A stretch of 64,000 bases of DNA, taken from positions 310,001-374,000 of the forward strand of contig NZ_FSRG01000006.1 in NCBI RefSeq assembly GCF_900129975.1. The letters are read 5' to 3'. Below the pieces are notes generated by a model. That model was given only the letters and a program-made list of their open reading frames with translations. It was not told the DNA's origin and did not search any database. The stretch comes from Halodesulfovibrio marinisediminis DSM 17456. Its GTDB lineage: Bacteria; Desulfobacterota; Desulfovibrionia; Desulfovibrionales; Desulfovibrionaceae. Positions 19,041 through 28,056 of the stretch are shown in pieces (within the stretch, counting starts at the first letter, position 1; each line of letters starts with the position of its first letter). Both the position numbers and the translations under genes were made by a program.

Positions 19041-20408
19041 ATGAGCAAGACAGAACATTTTGGGTTAGATTTTGAAACCTTTGCCAACCTCATAGACAAC
19101 CTGCACGATGAAATCATTATTTATGATAACAACTATCGTATGCTTTATGTGAACAAAGCATGCGAAAGACATTATGGTTTTAGTCGGCAGGAGCTCATCG
19201 ACATGCCGTTCTGGGATGTGGTGGCTAAGCACAAAGCTTGGAACCGCCCGATGCTACCGCTCATTTATGAAAAGAAATGTCAGGCCAAACAAGTACAGCA
19301 AACCTACTTGGGGCTTGAAGTTCTTACTATTGGGACCCCCGTCTTGGATGAATATAATGAAGTCGAACATGTTCTTCTGAATGTTAGGGATAACTACCAT
19401 GAGAGCAGGATCCTCTCTCCTGAAGAACTGCTCTGCGAAGATCAAGCTTCATCAGAATCACCACCAGAAAATTTTATTTACCGCAGCCCCGGCATGGAGC
19501 AAGCAATTACCAATGCAAAAAAAGTTGCGGATGTTACTGCCCCGTGCCTGCTCATGGGTGAATCCGGCTGCGGAAAAAGCCTTCTCGCTAATTTTATCCA
19601 TAAAAAAAGTAAGCGAGCAGACAAACCATTTGTCACAGTCAACTGCGCTGCTATTCCGCACGAATTGTTTGAATCGGAGCTGTTCGGACATGTTGAAGGT
19701 GCATTCTCCGGCGCAACAAAAGCCCGTAGCGGTTTGTTTGCAAAAGCAAAAGGCGGCACTCTCTTTCTCGATGAAATTTCCGAACTCCCTCTGCCTATGC
19801 AAGCGAAGCTGTTATACGCTGTGCAGGAGCTTGAATACCGTCCTGTAGGAAGTTCAGAAACCTTGAAAGCAGATGTACGAATTCTGGCAGCATCTAACCG
19901 TAACTTAGATCTCATGGTCGAAAACAGTGCCTTCAGACAGGATCTATACTTTCGTCTGAATGTATTTGATATTGTTATTCCTCCACTGCGAGAACGGCCA
20001 GAAGATCTCATCCCACTTATCCATTTATTCTTAAATAGATATGGAAAACAGCATGGAAAAGGAAAACAGCTGGCCTCTGATGCCCAAAAACTACTCTGCC
20101 AGTATACCTGGCCGGGTAATGTTCGCGAGTTAGCTCATTTAATCGAAAGGCTGATAGTAACAGTTGAAGGTGAAATGATTACCGTCGATCACCTGCCTCC
20201 TTCCATTTATGAAACTCAGGGCTATCCAACATCATTACTCAATCTTTCTGAAAGCTTGGATGAAACTATTGAAGCCGTTGAACGCCGGCTGATTCTTGAC
20301 GCTTATCAACAGCACGGAACAAGCCGAAAAGTGGCTGCAGCCCTTAACATCAGCCAATCTCGCGCTTCCCGTCTTATTAGAAAATACACATCTGATGCCA
20401 AACCGTGA
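19041..20408 (+). CDS. sigma-54 enhancer-binding protein with PAS sensor domain
   Basis: This 455-residue protein has an N-terminal PAS domain (about 8-120: DEIIIYDNNYRMLYVN, YGFSRQELI). The AAA+ domain contains Walker A GESGCGKS (about 173), the sigma-54 contact loop GAFSGA (about 223) and Walker B GTLFLDEISE (about 240). The C-terminus is a Fis-type helix-turn-helix (SRKVAAALNISQSRASRLI). Apart from the conservative T-to-S change in the loop it has everything needed to activate sigma-54. It lies between two sigma-54 promoters that share an upstream motif, so it is the obvious activator of the chemoreceptor gene and the hydroxylase operon. The PAS domain may bind the substrate directly. Confidence 0.9.
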   Translation: MSKTEHFGLDFETFANLIDNLHDEIIIYDNNYRMLYVNKACERHYGFSRQELIDMPFWDVVAKHKAWNRPMLPLIYEKKCQAKQVQQTYLGLEVLTIGTPVLDEYNEVEHVLLNVRDNYHESRILSPEELLCEDQASSESPPENFIYRSPGMEQAITNAKKVADVTAPCLLMGESGCGKSLLANFIHKKSKRADKPFVTVNCAAIPHELFESELFGHVEGAFSGATKARSGLFAKAKGGTLFLDEISELPLPMQAKLLYAVQELEYRPVGSSETLKADVRILAASNRNLDLMVENSAFRQDLYFRLNVFDIVIPPLRERPEDLIPLIHLFLNRYGKQHGKGKQLASDAQKLLCQYTWPGNVRELAHLIERLIVTVEGEMITVDHLPPSIYETQGYPTSLLNLSESLDETIEAVERRLILDAYQQHGTSRKVAAALNISQSRASRLIRKYTSDAKP

Positions 20409-20476
20409 GCAAAGATGCATTATTGACTCTTAGACCCAATAATGGGTCAAAGGTTAAATCAATCTAATACACAATT

Positions 20477-20518
20477 AAGGCGGAAATGAGTCAACGAGGA
20501 CTCATTTCCGCCTTTTTA
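20477..20518 (+). terminator. rho-independent terminator of the PAS-AAA+ regulator
   Basis: AAGGCGGAAATGAGT pairs with ACTCATTTCCGCCTT over an 8-nt loop and is followed by TTT. Confidence 0.85.
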
Positions 20519-20527
20519 CTGTGTGGA

Positions 20528-20562
20528 CAATCAAACAACAATCTATGTAACTATCTGTTTTT
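20528..20562 (+). promoter_or_regulatory. putative upstream activator site of the hydroxylase operon
   Basis: It begins CAATCAAACA and ends TAACTATCTGTTTTT, sharing both blocks and their spacing with the copy at 16140-16174. It starts 70 bp upstream of the -24 element. Confidence 0.6.
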
Positions 20563-20597
20563 TAAAGAGTATTTTCAAAGAAGATTTTCCTCCTTAT

Positions 20598-20613
20598 TGG
20601 CATAGCCCTTGCT
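20598..20613 (+). promoter_or_regulatory. sigma-54 promoter of the molybdenum hydroxylase operon
   Basis: TGGCATAGCCCTTGCT matches consensus at all positions except C6, with correct spacing. It lies about 200 bp before the first operon gene, giving a long leader in which no gene is visible. Confidence 0.85.
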
Positions 20614-20811
20614 TTAAGTACCCCATAAATTGAGATGCAAGTTTCTTACTTGATAGCAAGCGCTTCAAGCTATCATTCACTCCTAGCGAATCTATCACTT
20701 CAGCTAGTTAAGAACATCTCAACATCATAATTATGGAAAAGAGGCAGCCGCAAACCGAACACTTTGCGGCACTAGAAAGAGGTGAACCTAATTTTTAAGG
20801 GAGATGCTTTT

Positions 20812-21741
20812 ATGTTTAAAAACCGTACATACTATGGAATGGCATGCGCTTTACTTGCCACCATGCTTTGGGCTGGAGCTTTTGTTGTTGCCAGATTAGC
20901 TGTAGGTCAAATTTCACCAATGACTCTCGGTGCCAGCCGCTGGTTTATCGCACTGCTGATTCTGTGTACTTTCACTCTTCCAAGAGTAAAAAAAGAGTGG
21001 CCTGTAGCCAAAAAATTTCTGCCACAAATTATTGCAGCAGCATTAACAGGTGTAGCAGCTTACTCTCCGCTTAGCTATTTTGCAGCGCAGACTACATCTG
21101 CCATCAACCTGTCCCTTATTTCTGTTACTACACCAATATTTATTGTTATAATCTCTTCTGCAATGGGTCAGAAACAGTCCCTGAACACCTGGCTCGGCTG
21201 TACCATTGCTCTCCTTGGTTCTTTCTACCTCGTCTGTAACGGTGAAATAGATAGGTTGATGGGGCTTCAGTTTGCATCAGGTGACATTCTCATGCTTCTG
21301 GCAGCCGTAGGTTTTGCGGTATACAGCTTGATTCTGAGAAAAATCCCTGAAGGTCTCTCTCAACTCACCATCATGACTCTTATGTCTTTCTTTGCAGTTT
21401 TGATGCTGATCCCATGCGTTATCTGGGAATCCACTCAGCCAACCATGGTATTCAATATGAACGGTGTGGTGTTCTTTAGCATCGTTTTCTCTGCTGTCTG
21501 CTCCTCCATCATTGCGTGGTTCACTTGGAACATCGGCTTACAGCATGCCGGACCGGCAACATCCGGCATGATCTATTACAGCCTCCCATTATGGGGCGGT
21601 TTATTTGCCTTTGTTTTCCTTGGTGAAACCATGGGCATGGTTCACCTTGTCAGTGGCGTTCTTATTATTGGCGGCATCGTGTGGGCAAGCCGTAGTCCAA
21701 AGCCAGTAGCCTCTGAAACCCCTGCATACAGCCAGACATAA
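20812..21741 (+). CDS. EamA-family (DMT) membrane transporter
   Basis: The 309-residue protein starts at ATG 20812 behind AAGGGAG; an in-frame GTG at 20782 has no ribosome site. Ten hydrophobic helices form two EamA repeats; the first starts MACALLATMLWAGAFVVARLAV and the second lies at about 155-300 with the WFTWNIGLQHAGPATSG motif. Family members usually export or import small metabolites. As first gene of the operon it may move the hydroxylase substrate or its product. A 13-bp hairpin separates it from the iron-sulfur subunit gene. Confidence 0.88.
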   Translation: MFKNRTYYGMACALLATMLWAGAFVVARLAVGQISPMTLGASRWFIALLILCTFTLPRVKKEWPVAKKFLPQIIAAALTGVAAYSPLSYFAAQTTSAINLSLISVTTPIFIVIISSAMGQKQSLNTWLGCTIALLGSFYLVCNGEIDRLMGLQFASGDILMLLAAVGFAVYSLILRKIPEGLSQLTIMTLMSFFAVLMLIPCVIWESTQPTMVFNMNGVVFFSIVFSAVCSSIIAWFTWNIGLQHAGPATSGMIYYSLPLWGGLFAFVFLGETMGMVHLVSGVLIIGGIVWASRSPKPVASETPAYSQT

Positions 21742-21761
21742 TCGGTAGCTCCTTCCGATAA

Positions 21762-21791
21762 GGCAGAGCGGGGTACACACCCCGCTCTGCC
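21762..21791 (+). other. perfect 13-bp hairpin inside the operon
   Basis: GGCAGAGCGGGGT (21762-21774) and ACCCCGCTCTGCC (21779-21791) are exactly complementary around an ACAC loop. There is no T-run behind it (CACTACTCTTTG), so it is a poor terminator. It could act as an RNA-stabilising element or partial attenuator that sets transporter mRNA above hydroxylase mRNA. Confidence 0.7.
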
Positions 21792-21897
21792 CACTACTCT
21801 TTGACTCATCTCAAAAAGATATTTCAACCGGAGCCGAAGTGGAGTGCTTTGTAATCAACAAGCACCCCGTGAAAACGAACGATTTAAGGATTTGGAC

Positions 21898-22398
21898 ATG
21901 CAAGAAACCAGACAACAAAAACTTATTCATCTTAATGTAAACGGGGAAACCCGTTCCCTGTATGTAGAACCGAATTGGACTCTCTCAAAAGTACTGCGAA
22001 ACGACTGCGGGCACACTGGAACAAAAGAAGCCTGCGGTGAAGGTGCCTGCGGATCGTGCACCGTACTTATTGATTCTGTAGCAGTTCCAGCTTGTATGAC
22101 ACTGGCCATTGAGCAAGAAAACAAAGAAATAGAAACTATTGAAGGTCTTTCCAAAGATGGCACCCTCCACCCTATTCAAGAAGCCTGGCTCGAAGAATAT
22201 GGTGCACAATGTGGTTTTTGTTCACCCGGCATGATCCTGTCCACAAAAGCTCTACTCTTAAAAAATCCAAACCCGAATGACGATGAAATAAAAGAGGCGC
22301 TTAGCGGTAATGTCTGTATTTGCAACAACTACGAGCACATCCTCAACTCAGTCAGAAGTGCAGCAAAAAAAATGTCCGGAGAGCAAGCCCATGATTAA
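21898..22398 (+). CDS. molybdenum hydroxylase, [2Fe-2S] subunit (XdhC/CoxS-like)
   Basis: The 166-residue protein begins at ATG 21898 (AAGGA seven bases before). It has the plant-type ferredoxin cluster motif (KEACGEGACGSCTVLID, with a further Cys in VPACMTLAI) and the second cluster motif (CGFCSPGMIL, then GNVCICNNYEHI). Together these bind two [2Fe-2S] clusters that pass electrons from molybdenum to FAD. The usual G-N-x-C-R-C-T-G-Y is GNVCICNNY here; the cysteines are kept but the Arg and TG are lost. The stop overlaps the next start by 8 bp, indicating tight coupling. Confidence 0.93.
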   Translation: MQETRQQKLIHLNVNGETRSLYVEPNWTLSKVLRNDCGHTGTKEACGEGACGSCTVLIDSVAVPACMTLAIEQENKEIETIEGLSKDGTLHPIQEAWLEEYGAQCGFCSPGMILSTKALLLKNPNPNDDEIKEALSGNVCICNNYEHILNSVRSAAKKMSGEQAHD

Positions 22399-24760
22399 AA
22401 CAACATCTATCGGCACATCTGTTCGTCAAAAAGATGGTCCTGCGCGAGTCACCGGGGCCGCCAAGTACTATGCAGACTTTATTTTTCCCGACATGCTGCA
22501 AACTCGTATTTTGCGCAGCCCATACCCTGCTGCAACCATTACAAGTATTGATACAAGCAAAGCTGAAGCTTTGCATGGCGTTCGTCTTGTAATGACACAT
22601 GAAAACTACCCGAAGGCATTTCGCAAATCCTTATATTATGTCGGTGATCTTGTAGCAGCTGTTATTGCAGATGACGAAACCATCGCTGAAGAAGCTATGG
22701 AACTCATCGATGTTACGTATGAGAAGAAGAAATTTGTTCTGAGCATCGAAGAAGGAATTAAGCCGGATTCTCCCCAAGTGTTTGAAGGAACACCAAACTG
22801 CAACGACTGGGAATTCCATGCCCTGCTGAGTGATCGGGATCCGGAAACCCGTCTCTTCAAAACCAAAACACCAGCGGAATACAACGGCTTTGGAGATATT
22901 GAAAAGGGTTTTGCAGAATCAGATGTAATCATTGAACAAAAGGGTCTTAAATACGCCTACTGCAAAGGCCCTGCTATGGAACCTCGTGGATGTACTGCAA
23001 ATTTCGACGGAACTAAGCTTCATGTTTACACCCACTCTCAGGGAATGCATGACGAAAAGCTTTGTCTCGCGCAGGCTCTCGGCATCAGCTCAACCATGCT
23101 GAACTATGTTTCCCCGTTCACAGGCTCCAGCTTCGGCGGAAAAAACGCCTTCCCATTAGACCGCAACATTGCATCCCACTACCTGCTTATCGCCAGCCTT
23201 GCGTGCCTGGACCTCAAAAAACCGGTTCACTGCGCATATTCCCGAGAAGAAGAAATGGTCTCCGGCTGGTCACGAGGCAGCGTTACAGATGTGAAAATCG
23301 GCTTTAAAGAAGACGGCATCCTGACAACAATGGATATGTCTCACTGGCAAGAAACCGGCTCAGGCGGTGACAAGTACCCCGCCAAAAACGCCATGCTTGC
23401 CACTGGCGCTGTCCTCTACTCCCACAACTGCGAACACCTGCGCGGAAAAATCCGCTACGTGCACACCAACCGCTTCCCGGCAGCTGGCTGGCAGGGATAT
23501 GGAGCTCCTGAAGGCGTATTTGCAGTGGAAACAACAATGGATATCGCTGCTGAAAAGATGGGAATAGATCCTGTTGAGATTCGCAAAAAGAACTGCATGC
23601 GAACCGGCGATATTGATTCCGGTTGGGACCCGCTCATTTACAAATCTGCTTATATTTCCTCTTCCGGCATTAGAGACTGCCTTGATGCAGGTGCAGAGTA
23701 TCTGGACTGGAAAAACAACTGGGTACATCCAAGTAAAAAAAGCGGACGAATCCGTCGCGGGCTTGGAGTTGCAATTTTCGCAATGGGCGCAGGACGTCCA
23801 GGGCCGGGTAACTCCAGTGAAGCTATGGTCAAAATTTACCCGGACGGCTCTGCGGCACTTGTCTGCGCCGTTGCTGATATCGGACAAGGGCAGCATACCG
23901 TACAATGCCAGATTGTCGCTGATGTTCTCGGAATTCCATACAAGAAGGTCGGCTTAGTATGCAGCGACACAGACTCCACCCCATTTGCAACACTTGTAGC
24001 AAACAGCTGCGGAACCTGGATTCAAGGCTGGGCAACATATGAAGCTGCCATAGACGCAAAGCGTCAGGTGCTTGAGCTTGCTGCCGTACAATTAGGCGTT
24101 CCTGCCCCTGCCCTCAGCATGAATGAAAAAGGTGTTTTTGTGACAGCTGAGCCTGACAAAGGAATTTCCTTTGCTGAAGCATTTGGGGCACGCGGACACT
24201 ATGGCGGGGTTCATGAAGTCACTGGCTACTACGTCAACAACTCACCACACCCTAACGGACTTAAAGACGGCAAAGAAGATCAGGTCTACATTCCAAAAGA
24301 AAAAGGGGCTCAGTTCATCTCATTAGATGTGGATACAGAGACCGGCATGATCTCAAACGTTAATGTCGTCATGGCTCAAAATGTCGGTAAAGCTCTCAAC
24401 CCGAAAATTGTAGCCGGACAGCTTTCTACCTCACGACATGGTGTTGATAATGCGATACTCGGCAACGATTGCATTACTGACAAGCGCAACGGCTGGCTTA
24501 TGACTCCGAACTGGATCGATTACCGCCACTGCACCACTATGGACTGTGATGTTACTCCAATTGTTATTGAAAAACCGGGCGATCCTACACATCCGTTCGG
24601 AGCAACTGCATGTGGCGAAGGCGCAGCCTGCCCGTCTCTTGCTGCGTTCTCAAACGCAATTTTCAACGCAACCGGTGTACGACTTATTGAAACCCCATTC
24701 GACCCAGAAAAAATCCTCATGGGTCTTGGTAAGATCCAGTCTTCACGGAGGAAAAAATAA
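22391..24760 (+). CDS. molybdenum hydroxylase, molybdopterin-binding catalytic subunit
   Basis: This 789-residue protein is of the xanthine dehydrogenase large-subunit family. The start is ATG 22391 with GGAGAG before it; it overlaps the preceding gene. The a/b hammerhead domain (GPARVTGAAKYYADF, about 15) is followed by the two molybdenum-binding domains, with GSSFGGKN (about 250), GYGAPEGVFAVE (about 370) and the active-site glutamate segment TACGEGAACPSLAAFSNAI (about 740). The Glu that activates the Mo-bound water is thus present. Substrate-pocket residues are not those I know for xanthine, so the substrate stays open. YqeB, YqeC and MocA in the same operon point to the selenium-dependent branch. 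Confidence 0.93.
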   Translation: MIKTTSIGTSVRQKDGPARVTGAAKYYADFIFPDMLQTRILRSPYPAATITSIDTSKAEALHGVRLVMTHENYPKAFRKSLYYVGDLVAAVIADDETIAEEAMELIDVTYEKKKFVLSIEEGIKPDSPQVFEGTPNCNDWEFHALLSDRDPETRLFKTKTPAEYNGFGDIEKGFAESDVIIEQKGLKYAYCKGPAMEPRGCTANFDGTKLHVYTHSQGMHDEKLCLAQALGISSTMLNYVSPFTGSSFGGKNAFPLDRNIASHYLLIASLACLDLKKPVHCAYSREEEMVSGWSRGSVTDVKIGFKEDGILTTMDMSHWQETGSGGDKYPAKNAMLATGAVLYSHNCEHLRGKIRYVHTNRFPAAGWQGYGAPEGVFAVETTMDIAAEKMGIDPVEIRKKNCMRTGDIDSGWDPLIYKSAYISSSGIRDCLDAGAEYLDWKNNWVHPSKKSGRIRRGLGVAIFAMGAGRPGPGNSSEAMVKIYPDGSAALVCAVADIGQGQHTVQCQIVADVLGIPYKKVGLVCSDTDSTPFATLVANSCGTWIQGWATYEAAIDAKRQVLELAAVQLGVPAPALSMNEKGVFVTAEPDKGISFAEAFGARGHYGGVHEVTGYYVNNSPHPNGLKDGKEDQVYIPKEKGAQFISLDVDTETGMISNVNVVMAQNVGKALNPKIVAGQLSTSRHGVDNAILGNDCITDKRNGWLMTPNWIDYRHCTTMDCDVTPIVIEKPGDPTHPFGATACGEGAACPSLAAFSNAIFNATGVRLIETPFDPEKILMGLGKIQSSRRKK

Positions 24761-25743
24761 TGAAACGCTTCAGCCACTTTGACGCTTCGAGCATTGAAGA
24801 AGCAATTAGCCTGTTAGGTAAATACGAAAACTCTTCCTACGTCATCGCAGGTGGCAGTGACCTTATGGGGGGGCTTAAAGATAATCTTTGGATGGAATAT
24901 CCTGAAGCCATCATCAATATAAAAACTATTCCCGGTCTTAATAATCTTACTGTTAAAGAAGATGGCCTGCACATCGGGGCGCTGGTAACACTCACTGAGT
25001 TATCGGAGTCCGATGCCGTCAAACAAACTTGGCCGGGACTTGCAGAAGCCGCACGACGGACTGCTTCTCCTCTATTACGCAACATGGGAACTATCGCCGG
25101 TAATATTTGTCAGGAAAACCGCTGCTGGTATTACCGCTACCCGGATAAAATTGGTGGTCGTATTGATTGCATCCGCAAAGGGGGCAAAAGATGTCTCGCA
25201 ATTCCAGGAGATCATCGTTTCCACTCAATTTTTGGTGCAGTAAAAAAATGCATTGCTGTAAACCCAAGCGACACGGCTCCGGCACTGGTAGCACTGAATG
25301 CGGTAGTTAAAACCACCAAACGTGAAATTCCAATTGATGAATTCTTCACTGGTGAAAATGGTTGCGGTTCCACCATTCTTGATCACAATGAAATCGTAAC
25401 CGAGATTATTGTACCAACTCCTTCTGTTGGAGAAAGCAGTGCCTTTGTAAAGATTGCCTATCGTAAATCAATCGACTTCGCGCTAGTTAACTGCGCTGCC
25501 TCCATTACCATTATTGACGGAAAAATAACACAGGCTCGCATCTGCCTGAATGGAGTTCATAACGTACCCCGCAGATGTTCTGATGCTGAAGCATTACTCA
25601 TTGGAAAAAAACTTACAGAAGAAACAGCAGCAGAAGCTGCTGCAACTGCAGTAGCAGATGCCAAGCCGCTGTTCCAGAACATGTACAAAGTACAGCTGGC
25701 AAAAACCAGTGTACTCGACACACTTCTTGAATGTGTAAGGTAA
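24760..25743 (+). CDS. molybdenum hydroxylase, FAD-binding subunit with extra cysteine cluster
   Basis: This 327-residue protein has the FAD_binding_5 loop (YVIAGGSDLMGGLKD, about 27) and the second FAD motif (LLRNMGTIAGNICQ, about 106), plus a CO_deh_flav_C-like end. Between the FAD motifs and the middle domain lies a segment with regularly placed cysteines: NIC, RCWYYR, DCIRKGGKRC and KKC (about 118-165). Such a Cys insertion holds a [4Fe-4S] cluster in 4-hydroxybenzoyl-CoA reductase, so an additional cluster is possible here. The start codon overlaps the previous stop (TAATG). Confidence 0.9.
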   Translation: MKRFSHFDASSIEEAISLLGKYENSSYVIAGGSDLMGGLKDNLWMEYPEAIINIKTIPGLNNLTVKEDGLHIGALVTLTELSESDAVKQTWPGLAEAARRTASPLLRNMGTIAGNICQENRCWYYRYPDKIGGRIDCIRKGGKRCLAIPGDHRFHSIFGAVKKCIAVNPSDTAPALVALNAVVKTTKREIPIDEFFTGENGCGSTILDHNEIVTEIIVPTPSVGESSAFVKIAYRKSIDFALVNCAASITIIDGKITQARICLNGVHNVPRRCSDAEALLIGKKLTEETAAEAAATAVADAKPLFQNMYKVQLAKTSVLDTLLECVR

Positions 25744-25753
25744 CCCAACACCA

Positions 25754-26380
25754 ATGAACTTAGAACACCTACAGCAAAAAAAAGCTGCCATCTCTGGCAT
25801 TATTTTAGCTGCTGGAACTTCCACCCGTATGGGCAGAGATAAATTATCTCTGCCCTTCCGAGGAAAACCAATTGTGCAGCATGTCATTGATGCAGCCCGT
25901 AACTCCATTCTTGAGACAGTGACTATTGTTCTTCCGGAACAATCCGACTTGGAACCACTTTTAGACCTTGATAATTGCAAGATTATTTACAGCACAGAAC
26001 GCGCTAAAGGACAGGCTGAATCACTTAAGGCAGGAATAAGCAGTGCAAAAAGTCATGCTCAGGGTGCCATGGTACTTCTGGGAGATCTGCCACTTATTTC
26101 ACCTGAAGTGATTAACCACCTTATATGGGCGTTCTCTCAGGAACCGCATAACTGGGTAATCCCGATGCAGGAAGGGATGCGTGGGAATCCGATCACCATA
26201 CCTTCTCAGTGGTTTGACAAGGTCATGGAACTGGAAGGAGACACAGGGGCACGACCACTTCTTGCAACTCCCCGACTACCTCTCAGGCTCGTGAAAGTTA
26301 ACGAAATCGGACCATTTATAGATGTAGACACCGAACAACAATACCAAATGCTGCTCAATCGGTACGACACTGCAATATAA
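25754..26380 (+). CDS. mocA: MocA-like molybdenum cofactor cytidylyltransferase
   Basis: This 208-residue nucleotidyltransferase shows the signature IILAAGTSTRMGRDKLSLPF at about 16-35 and GDLPLISPEVI at about 112. MocA attaches CMP to molybdopterin, giving the cytosine dinucleotide cofactor used by many xanthine-dehydrogenase-family enzymes. Its place directly behind the three hydroxylase subunits makes that role likely; a MobA-like GMP transfer is the alternative. Confidence 0.85.
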   Translation: MNLEHLQQKKAAISGIILAAGTSTRMGRDKLSLPFRGKPIVQHVIDAARNSILETVTIVLPEQSDLEPLLDLDNCKIIYSTERAKGQAESLKAGISSAKSHAQGAMVLLGDLPLISPEVINHLIWAFSQEPHNWVIPMQEGMRGNPITIPSQWFDKVMELEGDTGARPLLATPRLPLRLVKVNEIGPFIDVDTEQQYQMLLNRYDTAI

Positions 26381-26391
26381 AGAAGCTTCTT

Positions 26392-27237
26392 ATGAAACAT
26401 TATCCACTACCTGTAATTGCTATCCGCGGTGCTGGTGACCTTGCCACAGGGGTTGCCCTGCGACTGTATCGCGCTGGCTTCAACCAACTTGTCCTGCTTG
26501 AGACGGATAATCCTCTTGCAGTACGTAGAACTGTCTGCTTTTCAGATGCAGTGTATCATCACAGTACTACCGTCGAAAACGTAACAGCTGTACGTATCGA
26601 GACTCCCGCTGAAGTAGTGACAACATGGGACGCAGGTAAAATTCCAGTACTATGCGACCCTGCTGCTGACTGTCTCACATGCTTAGAACCTGACATTCTG
26701 GTAGACGCCATCATTGCCAAGCAAAACATTGGCACCAATATGTCTATGGCACCACTGGTCATCGGTCTCGGACCGGGATTTACCGTAAGTAAGAATGTTC
26801 ACCGCATTATTGAAACAAAACGCGGGCACACGCTCGGGCGAGTTCTGGAAACAGGCTCAGCTATTCCCAACACCGGCATCCCTGGCGCTGTACAAGGGTA
26901 TACTACTGAACGCGTATACTGGGCCGTACAGGATGGTACCTTTACCACTGAATACGCCATCAGTGATTCCATCAAAGCAGGAGATGAACTTGGCAGAATC
27001 GGTGGAACACCGATTCTTGCCAAGATCAGCGGTGTTATCCGTGGATTATTGCGTAACGGAACGATTGTACGCAAGGGCACAAAAGTAGGAGACATCGACC
27101 CGCGGGGCGATGCGCAGCATTGTTATACCGTGTCCGACAAAGCCTTGGCTATCGGCGGCGGCGTACTGGAAGCTGTAACAGCATTCCTAATTTCTCAAAC
27201 AAACGCACCGCGCCTTTCAGAGGTTCAGAATGGCTAA
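26392..27237 (+). CDS. yqeB: YqeB-type selenium-dependent molybdenum hydroxylase accessory protein
   Basis: The 281-residue protein begins with a Rossmann-like segment (AIRGAGDLATGVALRLYRAGF) and ends with a biotinyl-like region (GRIGGTPILAKISGVIRG) and DKALAIGGGVLEAV. This is the pattern of YqeB/EF2563 proteins, which occur with selenium-dependent molybdenum hydroxylases that do not contain selenocysteine. The biochemical role is not settled; it probably helps in maturation of the Mo-Se site. It overlaps yqeC by 8 bp. Confidence 0.85.
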   Translation: MKHYPLPVIAIRGAGDLATGVALRLYRAGFNQLVLLETDNPLAVRRTVCFSDAVYHHSTTVENVTAVRIETPAEVVTTWDAGKIPVLCDPAADCLTCLEPDILVDAIIAKQNIGTNMSMAPLVIGLGPGFTVSKNVHRIIETKRGHTLGRVLETGSAIPNTGIPGAVQGYTTERVYWAVQDGTFTTEYAISDSIKAGDELGRIGGTPILAKISGVIRGLLRNGTIVRKGTKVGDIDPRGDAQHCYTVSDKALAIGGGVLEAVTAFLISQTNAPRLSEVQNG

Positions 27238-28003
27238 TGCGGTACGTGCTGCAGCATCTCCGCTGCACGATTTCATCACACCTGCACACACACTTGTTGC
27301 GTTCACAGGTGCAGGCGGAAAAACAACGCTTATGCGCTGGATTGCAGATCACCTTGCCAATCTAGGTAAGCGGGTTGTTATGACTACAACTACGAAAATT
27401 TTTCCGTTTGATGATGTACCGACAATATTATCCGATGAAGAACCGAACTTCTCACATTCTATCACCACAGCTCTTGCCGAGCACCAAACAGTCACTATTG
27501 CCCAGCGCCACGATAAACGCACAAACAAGCTCATCGGGCTTTCAAAATCACTGGTAACGCACCTGCACTACGCCAACATAGCAGATGTCATCCTAGTTGA
27601 AGCCGACGGAGCTGCCCGTAAGCCACTTAAAGCACCCAATCAGCATGAACCGGTCATTCCGGAGGGGACAACATTATGCATTGGTGTGATGGGGCTTGAT
27701 GGCCTTTTGCAACCACTTACCGAAGACACTATACATAGGCACACGCGATTTGCTGACCTGACAGGTTGCGCACCAAACTCACCTGTAACGCATCAGCACT
27801 TGCATGCACTGGCAATGGCACCGGACGGACTGTTCAAAGGCTGCTCAAAAAACTGCGTCCGGCATGCGTATCTGAACAAGTATGACTTCTATCACACAGA
27901 TACACATCAAGACCTATGCCCCTCGCCTGATACTTTTGCGCCAACAAGTCAGGTTACATGGTGGGTAGGCAGTGCATTACAACGTTTCATCGTTCCACTC
28001 TAA
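27230..28003 (+). CDS. yqeC: YqeC-type selenium cofactor accessory protein
   Basis: This 257-residue protein has an N-terminal P-loop (LVAFTGAGGKTTLMRWIA, about 23-40) followed by MTTTTKIFP, and VILVEADGAARKPLKAPNQHEPVIP at about 122-146 in the middle. These are the hallmarks of YqeC, the ATPase-like partner of YqeB. Presence of both genes is the genomic marker of selenium-dependent molybdenum hydroxylases. The start lies within the end of yqeB. Confidence 0.88.
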   Translation: MANAVRAAASPLHDFITPAHTLVAFTGAGGKTTLMRWIADHLANLGKRVVMTTTTKIFPFDDVPTILSDEEPNFSHSITTALAEHQTVTIAQRHDKRTNKLIGLSKSLVTHLHYANIADVILVEADGAARKPLKAPNQHEPVIPEGTTLCIGVMGLDGLLQPLTEDTIHRHTRFADLTGCAPNSPVTHQHLHALAMAPDGLFKGCSKNCVRHAYLNKYDFYHTDTHQDLCPSPDTFAPTSQVTWWVGSALQRFIVPL

Positions 28004-28056
28004 GCGAAACACGAGCAACACCGTATTCCGCATTTATAAACAGAAGAGGAGGACAC

